Below are positions 48,511 through 58,541 of a DNA stretch of 64,000 nt, piece after piece. Source of the stretch: Symsagittifera roscoffensis (lineage: Eukaryota; Xenacoelomorpha; Acoela; Convolutidae); contig NC_087066.1 in assembly GCF_963678635.1 (NCBI RefSeq), forward strand, positions 25,561,736 to 25,625,735. Direction: 5' to 3'. Below the pieces are notes generated by a model. That model was not told where the DNA came from. It did no database searches and was given only the letters and a program-made list of their open reading frames with translations. The position numbers were made by a program, and so were the translations under genes. Numbering within the stretch: position 1 is the first letter of the stretch; every line of letters begins with the position of its first letter.

Positions 48511-50135
48511 TTTTTGAAATAAGTTAAGCTATTGATTTTAAGAAAGAAAAAGAATCAAGTGATCTCAAATTCCACTCAGAAACAACAGTAAATGGGAAGC
48601 ATAACTGTTCGTCTACCAATTGCAGAGAAAACGGTTCGTGTTTTGCGCGCGTAATTTTGAATTTGAATTAAAGTTCCCGCCAAAATTTGAATTAGATTTG
48701 AATTTCCCGCCATAACTGGCAAACTCAAATTCGATTGGACGAAACAGATAAATTATTGTTTGAAACGTTAATAATTATTTCAAACGATAGAAATTAATCT
48801 AAATAAACCAAGTATGAGCTAAATTTCAATCCAAAACTGAAGAGATAAAAGTTTTAGTTTTATATTTTATCAATTCAAAACATAAATTGATGAAATTTTC
48901 GAAATTGCGAATAAAAGTTGAGCATGTCACAACACATGATAGATTCTAAATATCCCAATTGTCACGGGGACAGAATATCCTATAAAAATGTCCAAATTTG
49001 TATCAAAAACAGTTGAAATGATGAATAAGTAAATCACAAACTGAAAAATGACAGTTTTTTTAACTTTCCAGGCGCATTGTTATCAATGATTTCAATCACG
49101 GAGCGGTCGCACGGTCCATGTCATCATGAATTTGTCTCAATTGTCTTTCGATATGAAAAAAAAAGTCAGAAAAAATACTTTTCTGTAAAGAAAATTGAGT
49201 TTGTTGTTTTAGGGGGGATTAAGGGGATTAGCGTTTTTCTCGAAGACTATTGAAAAAACATCTACTCCCACATTCTCATTAGTCGTGCCCCTCATTGCAC
49301 TTTCATTATAACACCACTTGCTCATAATAAAAAATTGCGTCATCTGGTTGAAAATCGCATTTTTTCGGAAAAATGAAAAAACGATGAGTCATCAATTAAA
49401 AAATTTGACTTTTATTATTTTTCTCAAATATTTAGCATGATGATGAATAATTGTATTTTTTTATAATGATCATTTTTGGAGACAACAGTATCAATGATCA
49501 TATGGTAACTCCAATTTGTGGAAAAAGAAAATTTTAATGCATTTTTTTTTCCTTTTTGTAATTAAAAAATCAAATTTTTAACTAAAAAACATTAAAATTT
49601 TTTTTATTTTTATCAAAAAGTTGGTTTTAAACTGCTTTTATAGAAGTTTTTCATTATGTTTAATTTGTGTGATAAATAAATGAATAAACATATGACAATA
49701 TAAGTTTTCATCCAAAATTACTTTTTTACAGTTTTTTTTGACGTTAATTATCTTTTTTTTCAAAAAACCAAATTGATATTTTTGTATCTTGTTTTCTAAA
49801 AATTAGCATATATATGGATGCTTTTCAATTTTTTCTCAAGATCACTAATGTAAATAAGAACTTCAATGTTAAAATGTTAACTCCTATTTGTGGAAAAAAT
49901 GAAAATTTTTACGGATTTTTTTGTTTTTTATTGAAAAAAAAAATAGTCAATTAATTAAAAAACTATATGATTTTTTCAACTTCAAATTTTAAAGGCTTTT
50001 ATACGTAATTTTTAATCAGAACACAATCGTGTGATAATTAATGAACAAACACGAGATTTAAACTCAAACTCAAATTTAAAGTTAAATTATTATACACAAT
50101 GAAAACAAACAAAAATCGATAAAACTCAACCTCAG
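48511..50135. other. AT-rich non-coding centre of the element, copy 1
   Basis: No open frame of note. At about 48650-48740, GCGCGC and two CCCGCC(A/AT) phrases with AATTTGAAT-type repeats form a possible regulatory spacer just upstream of the zinc-finger gene. The rest is T- and A-tract DNA. Confidence 0.4.
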
Positions 50136-50137
50136 TT

Positions 50138-50742
50138 TCAAAGTAATATAAGGTCTAAATACTCCTGCGCTTTCTCTAGTGTTGTTAGCTTCCGTTTTTT
50201 CTTTGGCGCTAGACAGTGAGAAGGGGTTAAGTTTTCCATGTGGTTGCTCACAGTAGCCACAGGGGTACTCTTTAGAGTTGAGCAACCCGGTTCGTCAAGC
50301 CATGGTGACACTGCAGGGGAAGGATCAGCTTTCGGGGTAACTACTGATGGTGAATCAATCTGTTCCATTCCCCATAAGCGATCAAAAAATTCATTTTCTT
50401 CAAACTATTCTAACTGGTTTTCAAACATCGGAGTAACATTGATAAAGTTGAAAGATCAACCTGAAGAGCAAGAGGCTCGTCAGGATCCGTATATTTACCA
50501 AAATTTGTAAGGTAACTCAAATACTTTATATTCAGTTCTTCGTCTTTCTTTGACTTTTTTAAGGAAAGTTCACTGAATAAATGTAAAAAAAATTTGGGAA
50601 TCATAATGTGATGTGTACAAGTCCACTCATCAGAATTGAAGCTTTTTTCTTCGTTAATTATTGCTACAAAAATACCGTGAACGGTTTCATAAAAAATGGT
50701 TTTTTCGTGATTCGAGTATCCGGCAATAATATAACAAGGCAT
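50138..50742 (-). pseudogene. Element protein with basic NLS-like tail, copy 1, broken
   Basis: The N-terminal part starts at the ATG at 50742 (MPCYIIAGYSNHEK) and runs about 110 residues to 50410. The C-terminal part, in another frame (50368-50138), contains LAPKKKRKLTTLEK, a classic monopartite nuclear-localisation pattern. Between them lie a frameshift and a TAG stop near 50405. The original protein would have been about 200 residues. The family is not recognised. Minus-strand orientation groups it with the polymerase and zinc-finger genes. Confidence 0.5.
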
Positions 50743-51191
50743 TTTTGAAGAAAAGTTGGAAGAAAAGGACAAACGTAACGCGGAAAGAAATGAAACTGAA
50801 AATAATTGTGAAAACGCCTCAAGATATTAAAATAGGGATTGGTTCTTCTAAAGTTAGAAATTTCAAGAGCTCCTATGTAGTTTTTGATCAGTTTAATAAG
50901 GGAGTGCGTGTAAAATATTTATGTTACCTTGCGTGGTATTCTGTTTATCTTAATTGCATTCAAACAAATAGCTTGTATCAAAAATAACGTTTAAACGCTT
51001 AAAGGTCACACCCATTAAAATTCTTATCCATTTGAACCAAATTGCAATCCAATATCTTTGCGATATAAAGTACATGTGTATATAAAATAAAATAGATAAA
51101 ACGATTTCATTTGCAGACATATACAATCAATTGGAACCATTTCTTTCTATTCAGTTTTGAATCAAGTTACTTTGAAAATTTACTCGTTACA

Positions 51192-51562
51192 ATGAATAAG
51201 CCAAAACAAGCACCACAGCAAATGCAGATAAAGATTTTGGCGATTGCTATTTCGATATTTCGGAAAACAGTAAAAGATTAATGCGTGCTACATTGAAAAC
51301 ATATGACCAAACTGGAACTTATGTATTCCTGAAAGTTTTCAAAAAAGCAACTGAAGGCGCTGAATTTGAATGTGTACAAAGATTTTCCTTAAGCAGCGAA
51401 GAATTTTCAAAATTACTAAAATCGGGAAAGTCAATCCGAGCGCAAACAGGTGAAGTTTCTGATACTGTTGAAAACAAAGACAAACCACAGTCTAACTGTA
51501 AACGAGCCACGAAATCTCAACTTTCCTCAAACACAAGCGATTTCAAGCACGACTCGAATTAA
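51192..51562 (+). pseudogene. Small PC4-like ORF, copy 1, frameshifted
   Basis: The likely start is the ATG at 51192 (MNKPKQAPQQMQ). The frame shifts near 51230 and continues to the stop at 51562. The core has TYVFLKVFKK, then QRFSLSSEEFSKLLKSG. The pattern of a short beta-strand followed by a ...SLS.EEF..LL helix recalls the PC4/Sub1 single-stranded-DNA-binding domain. This similarity is weak and by eye. It is the first rightward gene after the divergent centre. Confidence 0.4.
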
Positions 51563-51576
51563 TTTTCTTTTACAAA

Positions 51577-52248
51577 ATGGCAGAAGCTATGTTCGAAGTT
51601 GTGTTACCTGATTATTTCAAAAAATTTCAACCAAATTTCAAATTTGTTATTACTGAAAAAATTCCTAATTTATCTACTTTTAAAAATTATGCTTTTGGAA
51701 GCCATTTCAAATCTGATTATTGCCCTTTTTCAGTCGAGAATGAAAAAAAAACTCATTACCATATATTGATTCAAGTAGATTCAGAGGAACAATTAAACCA
51801 ATTTTTTCCTTCCCAAAAATGTTTCAGTGTTCCTTGTATTTTCACTTGCTTCAAATACTTAGTTTCTCCTGCTAAAGATGTCAAAGGAAACGGTGAGTTA
51901 TTTGACAAGCTTAAACTAGCTCTCACTTATTCAGCACAACCTGTTGCAGCCAATCTCGATTTGTTAGATTTCACTGCAATCAAAAAACGTTTACCCATTT
52001 TATTGCTTTCTGCATTATCATCTAACAAACAAACTTCACCAAATCAAAACGTTTGCAAGAAATCTCCGGCCGTTGGGGGACAGAAACGAATTGATAATAC
52101 AGTTACGCCTGCTGCATCGTCGACGTCAAACAAATCCGCAAGAATTTCGACTTCAGTTTCAAAGAAACACACAGAAAGCAGACATGTTCAAACAGATGAG
52201 ATGAATACAGAAACTAATGGACCCCATTCTGCCGCTTTTCTCTCATAA
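51577..52248 (+). pseudogene. HxH-motif element protein, copy 1, 3'-truncated by duplication
   Basis: The open frame from the ATG at 51577 starts 15 bp after the upstream stop. It matches copy 2 (55590) until the duplication breakpoint at 52239, after which it picks up three unrelated residues and stops. Residues about 1-140 form a folded-looking domain with THYHILI and CFKYLVSPAKD. The rest is serine/threonine/lysine-rich. See copy 2 for the full-length version. Confidence 0.55.
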
Positions 52249-52513
52249 CAGGAAAACCATGGGTTGCTAGTAAATGAGCTGATAAGTTTTTGGGCGAATG
52301 AAATCCCAAATGACAATAATCACAAACACCTCCAAGTTGACCATGAGTGTGAAGAATATGTTTTTGTAAATTTGAGAGCATTTGAGCCGTGAATGAACAC
52401 TCATTGCATCGATAAATAATAAGCCTTTTTTCAGCAAAATGTTTGTCACGCTCATGGCGACTTCTATTGCTCTTATTTGCATATTTCAGTGGACAAAAAT
52501 TGCATTTGAACAT
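52246..52513 (-). pseudogene. C2H2 protein, copy 2, C-terminally truncated
   Basis: Identical to the first 92 or so residues of the 48004-48510 gene, with all three zinc fingers. Past the breakpoint it reads eight residues of antisense from the neighbouring gene and stops at 52214. It lacks the acidic region and the basic tail. Confidence 0.7.
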
Positions 52514-54148
52514 TTTTTGAAATAAGTTAAGCTATTGATTTTAAGAAAGAAAAAGAATCAAGTGATCTCAAATTCCACTCAGAAACAACAGTAAATGGGA
52601 AGCATAACTGTTCGTCTACCAATTGCAGAGAAAACGGTTCGTGTTTTGCGCGCGTAATTTTGAATTTGAATTAAAGTTCCCGCCAAAATTTGAATTAGAT
52701 TTGAATTTCCCGCCATAACTGGCAAACTCAAATTCGATTGGACGAAACAGATAAATTGTTGTTTGAAACGTTAATAATTATTTCAAACGATAGAAATTAA
52801 TCTAAATAAACCAAGTATGAGCTAAATTTTAATCCAAAATGATTTTAGAGCCAAGAGATAAAAGTTTTAGTTTTATATTTTATCAATTCAAAACATAAAT
52901 TGATGAAATTTTCGAAATTGCGAATAAAAGTTGAGCATGTCACAACACATGATAGATTCTAAATATCCCAATTGTCACGGGGACAGAATATCCTATAAAA
53001 ATGTCCAAATTTGTATCAAAAACAGTTGAAATGATGAATAAGTAAATCACAAACTGAAAAATGACAGTTTTTTTAACTTTCCAGGCGCATTGTTATCAAT
53101 GATTTCAATCACGGAGCGGTCGCACGGTCCATGTCATCATGAATTTGTCTCAATTGTCTTTCGATATGAAAAAAAAAGTCAGAAAAAATACTTTTCTGTA
53201 AAGAAAATTGAGTTTGTTGTTTTAGGGGGGATTAAGGGGATTAGCGTTTTTCTCGAAGACTATTGAAAAAACATCTACTCCCACATTCTCATTAGTCGTG
53301 CCCCTCATTGCACTTTCATTATAACACCACTTGCTCATAATAAAAAATTGCGTCATCTGGTTGAAAATCGCATTTTTTCGGAAAAATGAAAAAACGATGA
53401 GTCATCAATTAAAAAATTTGACTTTTATTATTTTTCTCAAATATTTAGCATGATGATGAATAATTGTATTTTTTTATAATGATCATTTTTGGAGACAACA
53501 GTATCAATGATCATATGGTAACTCCAATTTGTGGAAAAAGAAAATTTTAATGCATTTTTTTTTCCTTTTTGTAATTAAAAAATCAAATTTTTAACTAAAA
53601 AACATTAAAATTTTTTTTATTTTTATCAAAAAGTTGGTTTTAAACTGCTTTTATAGAAGTTTTTCATTATGTTTAATTTGTGTGATAAATAAATGAATAA
53701 ACATATGACAATATAAGTTTTCATCCAAAATTACTTTTTTACAGTTTTTTTTGACGTTAATTATCTTTTTTTTCAAAAAACCAAATTGGTATTTTTTTAT
53801 CTTGTTTTCTAAAAATTAGCATATATATGGATGCTTTTCAATTTTTTCTCAAGATCACTAATGTAAATAAGAACTTCAATGTTAAAATGTTAACTCCTAT
53901 TTGTGGAAAAAATGAAAATTTTTACGGATTTTTTTGTTTTTTATTGAAAAAAAAAATAGTCAATTAATTAAAAAACTATATGATCTTTTCAACTTCAAAT
54001 TTTAAAGGCTTTTATACGTAATTTTTAATCAGAACACAATCGTGTGATAATTAATGAACAAACACGAGATTTAAACTCAAACTCAAATTTAAAGTTAAAT
54101 TATTATACACAATGAAAACAAACAAAAATCGATAAAACTCAACCTCAG
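52514..54148. other. AT-rich non-coding centre, copy 2
   Basis: Same content as 48511-50135. No gene. Confidence 0.4.
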
Positions 54149-54150
54149 TT

Positions 54151-54755
54151 TCAAAGTAATATAAGGTCTAAATACTCCTGCGCTTTCTCTAGTGTTGTTA
54201 GCTTCCGTTTTTTCTTTGGCGCTAGACAGTGAGAAGGGGTTAAGTTTTCCATGTGGTTGCTCACAGTAGCCACAGGGGTACTCTTTGGAGTTGAGCAACC
54301 CGGTTCGTCAAGCCATGGTGACACTGCAGGGGAAGGATCAGCTTTCGGGGTAACTACTGATGGTGAATCAATCTGTTCCATTCCCCATAAGCGATCAAAA
54401 AATTCATTTTCTTCAAACTATTCTAACTGGTTTTCAAACATCGGAGTAACATTGATAAAGTTGAAAGATCAACCTGAAGAGCAAGAGGCTCGTCAGGATC
54501 CGTATATTTACCAAAATTTGTAAGGTAACTCAAATACTTTATATTCAGTTCTTCGTCTTTCTTTGACTTTTTTAAGGAAAGTTCACTGAATAAATGTAAA
54601 AAAAATTTGGGAATCATAATGTGATGTGTACAAGTCCACTCATCAGAATTGAAGCTTTTTTCTTCGTTAATTATTGCTACAAAAATACCGTGAACGGTTT
54701 CATAAAAAATGGTTTTTTCGTGATTCGAGTATCCGGCAATAATATAACAAGGCAT
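54151..54755 (-). pseudogene. Element protein with basic NLS-like tail, copy 2, broken
   Basis: Second copy of 50138-50742, with the same frameshift and TAG stop near 54418. It differs by a leucine-to-proline class change near the C-terminal part (CSTPKS instead of CSTLKS). Confidence 0.5.
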
Positions 54756-55204
54756 TTTTGAAGAAAAGTTGGAAGAAAAGGACAAACGTAACGCGGAAAG
54801 AAATGAAACTGAAAATAATTGTGAAAACGCCTCAAGATATTAAAATAGGGATTGGTTCTTCTAAAGTTAGAAATTTCAAGAGCTCCTATGTAGTTTTTGA
54901 TCAGTTTAATAAGGGAGTGCGTGTAAAATATTTATGTTACCTTGCGTGGTATTCTGTTTATCTTAATTGCATTCAAACAAATAGCTTGTATCAAAAATAA
55001 CGTTTAAACGCTTAAAGGTCACACCCATTAAAATTCTTATCCATTTGAACCAAATTGCAATCCAATATCTTTGCGATATAAAGTACATGTGTTTATAAAA
55101 TAAAATAGATAAAACGATTTCATTTGCAGACATATACAATCAATTGGAACCATTTCTTTCTATTCAGTTTTGAATCAAGTTACTTTGAAAATTTACTCGT
55201 TACA

Positions 55205-55575
55205 ATGAATAAGCCAAAACAAGCACCACAGCAAATGCAGATAAAGATTTTGGCGATTGCTATTTCGATATTTCGGAAAACAGTAAAAGATTAATGCGTG
55301 CTACATTGAAAACATATGACCAAACTGGAACTTATGTATTCCTGAAAGTTTTCAAAAAAGCAACTGAAGGCGCTGAATTTGAATGTGTACAAAGATTTTC
55401 CTTAAGCAGCGAAGAATTTTCAAAATTACTAAAATCGGGAAAGTCAATCCGAGCGCAAACAGGTGAAGTTTCTGATACTGTTGAAAACAAAGACAAACCA
55501 CAGTCTAACTGTAAACGAGCCACGAAATCTCAACTTTCCTCAAACACAAGCGATTTCAAGCACGACTCGAATTAA
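55205..55575 (+). pseudogene. Small PC4-like ORF, copy 2, frameshifted
   Basis: Second copy of 51192-51562, with the same ATG context and the same frameshift near 55243. It lies 15 bp upstream of the next gene, so the two were probably co-oriented and closely spaced. Confidence 0.4.
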
Positions 55576-55589
55576 TTTTCTTTTACAAA

Positions 55590-56336
55590 ATGGCAGAAGC
55601 TATGTTCGAAGTTGTGTTACCTGATTATTTCAAAAAATTTCAACCAAATTTCAAATTTGTTATTACTGAAAAAATTCCTAATTTATCTACTTTTAAAAAT
55701 TATGCTTTTGGAAGCCACTTCAAATCTGATTATTGCCCTTTTTCAGTCGAGAATGAAAAAAAAACTCATTACCATATATTGATTCAAGTAGATTCAGAGG
55801 AACAATTAAACCAATTTTTTCCTTCCCAAAAATGTTTCAGTGTTCCTTGTATTTTCACTTGCTTCAAATACTTAGTTTCTCCTGCTAAAGATGTCAAAGG
55901 AAACGGTGAGTTATTTGACAAGCTTAAACTAGCTCTCACTTATTCAGCACAACCTGTTGCAGCCAATCTCGATTTGTTAGATTTCACTGCAATCAAAAAA
56001 CGTTTACCCATTTTATTGCTTTCTGCATCATCATCTAACAAACAAACTTCACCAAATCAAAACGTTTGCAAGAAATCTCCGGCCGTTGGGGGACAGAAAC
56101 GAATTGATAATACAGTTACGCCTGCTGCATCGTCGACGTCAAACAAATCCGCAAGAATTTCGACTTCAGTTTCAAAGAAACACACAGAAAGCAGACATGT
56201 TCAAACAGATGAGATGAATACAGAAACTAATGGACCCCATTCTGCCGCTTTTTGTAAAATAATGGATATTTTGACAAGTGGATATGGAAAACTTGATGTA
56301 GATACTGATGTTTTGATTTGTGAAATTTATTGTTGA
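55590..56336 (+). CDS. HxH-motif element protein, full-length copy
   Basis: 248 residues, ATG at 55590 to TGA at 56334. Residues about 1-140 are a compact domain. THYHILIQ at about residues 59-66 has the H-hydrophobic/aromatic-H spacing of HUH nucleases, and CFKYLVSPAKD at about 90-100 offers a tyrosine and lysine downstream, as in the Y motif. From about 150 to 215 the chain is Ser/Thr/Lys-rich and probably disordered, and the end is acidic. HUH nucleases nick DNA for rolling-circle replication, which would be unexpected beside a protein-primed polymerase. The assignment is tentative: I see no clear first motif, and HxH alone is common. Otherwise it is an unknown element protein. The frame is intact. 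Confidence 0.45.
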   Translation: MAEAMFEVVLPDYFKKFQPNFKFVITEKIPNLSTFKNYAFGSHFKSDYCPFSVENEKKTHYHILIQVDSEEQLNQFFPSQKCFSVPCIFTCFKYLVSPAKDVKGNGELFDKLKLALTYSAQPVAANLDLLDFTAIKKRLPILLLSASSSNKQTSPNQNVCKKSPAVGGQKRIDNTVTPAASSTSNKSARISTSVSKKHTESRHVQTDEMNTETNGPHSAAFCKIMDILTSGYGKLDVDTDVLICEIYC

Positions 56337-56380
56337 AGAGAAAGTTAAGTTTTAATTGATACTTTTCATTATTCCTTTTT

Positions 56381-56806
56381 TATTATATTGAGTTCAGTAA
56401 ACATAATTTCAACTTTCGATTTAAAACTTATGATATTTTTGTAGACTTAAAATCACAATTTCCAGACAAATCAGTTAGATTTCAGTATTTTTTAGCCACT
56501 TGTTTGTATTTGGATGCTGATATTAATTTGGATTTTGTTTTGAAAAACAGACCATATGGTGGTTTAATTGGAATAGACAGTTCGTCGCTCGACAAACAAT
56601 TGAAACAATTTAAATTTCTTAGAATACATGCTATATTGCATGACGCAGCAGGATATTTGCAAGAAAAAAATCAGACCGGTCCTGGGTACACATATGTTTT
56701 GCCTTGTCCAATGAAAAACTGTTACCTGGGTCACGTGACAGGTATTGCGTCTTGCTTATTTCTTAAAGCATTCAAACCAAAGTTATTTCGTTTGTTGGAA
56801 TGTTAA
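56381..56806 (+). CDS. Unknown element ORF
   Basis: Open from about 56381 (no ATG at the 5' end) to TAA at 56804. The best segment reads YFLATCLYLDADINLDF, then GLIGIDSSSLDKQLKQF, then GPGYTYVLPCPMKN and GHVTGIASC. I do not recognise a family. It may be a 3' exon or a frameshifted continuation of the preceding gene: a GTTAAG donor-like site at about 56343 and a pyrimidine-rich run ending TTCAG at about 56398 could bound a tiny intron. The Cys/His content is not enough for a protease call. Confidence 0.35.
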   Translation, partial: YYIEFSKHNFNFRFKTYDIFVDLKSQFPDKSVRFQYFLATCLYLDADINLDFVLKNRPYGGLIGIDSSSLDKQLKQFKFLRIHAILHDAAGYLQEKNQTGPGYTYVLPCPMKNCYLGHVTGIASCLFLKAFKPKLFRLLEC

Positions 56807-56815
56807 TCGAAAGTC

Positions 56816-57376
56816 ATGTTAACCCAAAGAAAGAAAACTAAAAAATTGTTTTTCAACTATCTCATTATTTTAGATTTTGAAGGATTTAAATGTGGCAAGA
56901 AACCTTTGATCATAAAGGAACTTTCCGTTTGCTCTGCTAATACAATTGATACAATTCATTTTCTGCCACCAGTTCAATTCAACAATTTATCAAAAGAAGA
57001 GAAAAAAGCTTACAATTGGGTATCTAAATTTCTACACGGGCTTCGTTGGGACGAAGGTGAATACCCTTACTCATACTTGGATCAAATTTTTGACAGCATT
57101 CGTTTGAGGAGCCCCAATTCCCTTTTTTTATGTTAAAGTACACAAAAATCTGTTTCATTAGCTGAATACTTGAAATTACCCGTGGCAAATTTGGAAGATA
57201 TTGGCTGCCCAAAGATTGAACAGTTATTGGGTCAAGAAAAACATATATGCAAACGACATTCTCATTTACTTCCCTCGCATCAATTATTAAAGCTTTGTAC
57301 CCGTAGAAAATCCAAAGTCTTTTTCGACTGGTTACAAAATGAACTGTCCAATGATGCGAACAACCTTATCTCCTAA
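56816..57376 (+). pseudogene. DEDD-exonuclease-like element protein, one stop
   Basis: ATG at 56816. The frame has one in-frame TAA at 57134 and then continues in the same frame to 57376. IILDFEGF, then IIKELSVCS near the N-terminus, has the D-x-E of motif I of DnaQ-type (DEDD) 3'-5' exonucleases with the following strand. NLEDIGCPKIEQLL and RRKSKVFFDWL near the end resemble a protein family I recall from invertebrate transposons and uncharacterised ORFs. The polymerase carries its own exonuclease region, so this would be a second nuclease, perhaps for processing. Function is inferred. Confidence 0.45.
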
Positions 57377-57879
57377 TTTGGTGGCTTACGCTTCAATGAC
57401 TAATCAGAGTCCTGAAAACGTTTTAACACCAAGAATTTAAGTTACTCTTACGCGGACAGGCATATTAGATTGTCGAGGAAAACCTCTCCTGCAAAAACTC
57501 GAACAAATTACACTGAACGATATCGAAATCGATAATTTACGGAAATTTCTTACAGTTCTTGACTACTTTCACCTGTACACTGTCCAGACTCCAGGAATTT
57601 CGCCAGTCAATTCCGTTGTTCAATCTCAACCTAGAAGGGCTGCAACCTCAGCTGGGAGAGAGAAATCAAATCCATTTGCATGACCATCAGCTTCCAGCTG
57701 AACTGAAAGAATTAGTCAAAACTGATAAAGTTGAGGAAATACATTTAGTTCAAGCCACTATCAGAGTTGTTGCTCATTTTGTTGTAAAGTTCAAATCTAA
57801 TTGTAACCATGACAAATTCACAAAATATGAGTTTTTCTTCACTGAACGAGGAGTTGATTTGCCTGTTGAACCGAAATGA
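57351..57879 (+). pseudogene. Unknown element ORF A, broken
   Basis: An open frame from the ATG pair at 57351 (overlapping the end of the exonuclease-like ORF in another frame) has a stop at 57438 and a frameshift near 57680. It continues in a second frame to the stop at 57877. The last 65 residues contain PAELKELV, KVEEIHLV and HFVVKFKSN. They resemble a module of the next ORF. Function unknown. Confidence 0.4.
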
Positions 57880-57977
57880 AGAATCACATATATATGCCAA
57901 GTTTTGTGAATCATAATAATCATATTTGTTGATTGTTTTCATTTTCTTTTGATCTTGTGTGATTACTAGATGCTAAC

Positions 57978-58541
57978 ATGTCGTGTTTGAAAATTCAAAA
58001 AAAAAATTTGCAAAAAGAAAACACACAAAATGTGAGTTTAACAGGTGAGAATTTACCAAAAGAGTTATTAGACAAAATCAGTACCGGAAACGTAGAAAAA
58101 ATTGCTCGGGTACTTCTGACAGACAAAAACATAGCAAGATATATAATAAAATACAAACCAAACGGCAATAGATCAGAGAGAAAAAAAGGCGATTGGTATG
58201 CAGTTGTAAATATCAACCTTGATGCAAATCAGCAAAAAAAGTCTTCCAGTAAAATGGAAACTGATGAAACCACTGTCGAGAACAATGATTGCGTTTTTGT
58301 AGACATTGGTGGTGCCGAACAGTCTTTATCTCACGAAAACAGATCTTGGAAATTTTGTAATTCTGTTTCTCTTCCGTCTGCAGAAGTTGTCTTTTTCACA
58401 CAAGTCTGTTTCATTTTCATTTATCTTTTTCAAAATTGTCTTTTTACTACCTTAGTTGTGACGAGACTGCCATTTGGCTTTCAATACTATCCAGTACAGT
58501 TGGTTACATGTTACCCAATACCAAGTTATGATAATGAATAA
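57978..58541 (+). CDS. Unknown element ORF B, related to ORF A
   Basis: 187 residues from the ATG at 57978 to TAA at 58539. Residues about 18-60 (LPKELLDKI, NVEKIARV, RYIIKYKPN) parallel the module at the end of ORF A, spaced alike. The middle is acidic. The last 50 residues include a hydrophobic stretch around FIFIYLFQNCLFTT and overlap the ATPase start in another frame by about 14 bp from its ATG. It may be a membrane-anchored structural or DNA-binding protein; I cannot say which. Confidence 0.4.
   Translation: MSCLKIQKKNLQKENTQNVSLTGENLPKELLDKISTGNVEKIARVLLTDKNIARYIIKYKPNGNRSERKKGDWYAVVNINLDANQQKKSSSKMETDETTVENNDCVFVDIGGAEQSLSHENRSWKFCNSVSLPSAEVVFFTQVCFIFIYLFQNCLFTTLVVTRLPFGFQYYPVQLVTCYPIPSYDNE

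Larger units (their letters stand above)
48237..52239. repeat. 4.0-kb tandem duplication, copy 1
   Basis: Copy 1 runs from CTCTCATAAC at 48237 to GCCGCTTTT at 52239. It is nearly identical to 52240-56252, with only a few substitutions and a short replacement near 48838 against 52840. It contains the N-terminal part of the zinc-finger gene, about 1.6 kb of AT-rich non-coding DNA, the NLS-bearing ORF and the PC4-like ORF, and ends inside the HxH gene. The breakpoint joins unrelated sequence with no clear microhomology. Confidence 0.95.
52240..56252. repeat. 4.0-kb tandem duplication, copy 2
   Basis: Copy 2 of 48237-52239, head to tail. Its left edge truncates the zinc-finger gene and its right edge continues into the unique right arm of the element. 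All coding lesions seen in copy 1 (the PC4-like frameshift and the NLS-protein frameshift plus stop) are present here too. Confidence 0.95.

Noticed and set aside
56381-56806. Possible adenain-like protease in the element
   Set aside because: It has His, Asp and Cys but not in the expected order or context. Left as unknown.
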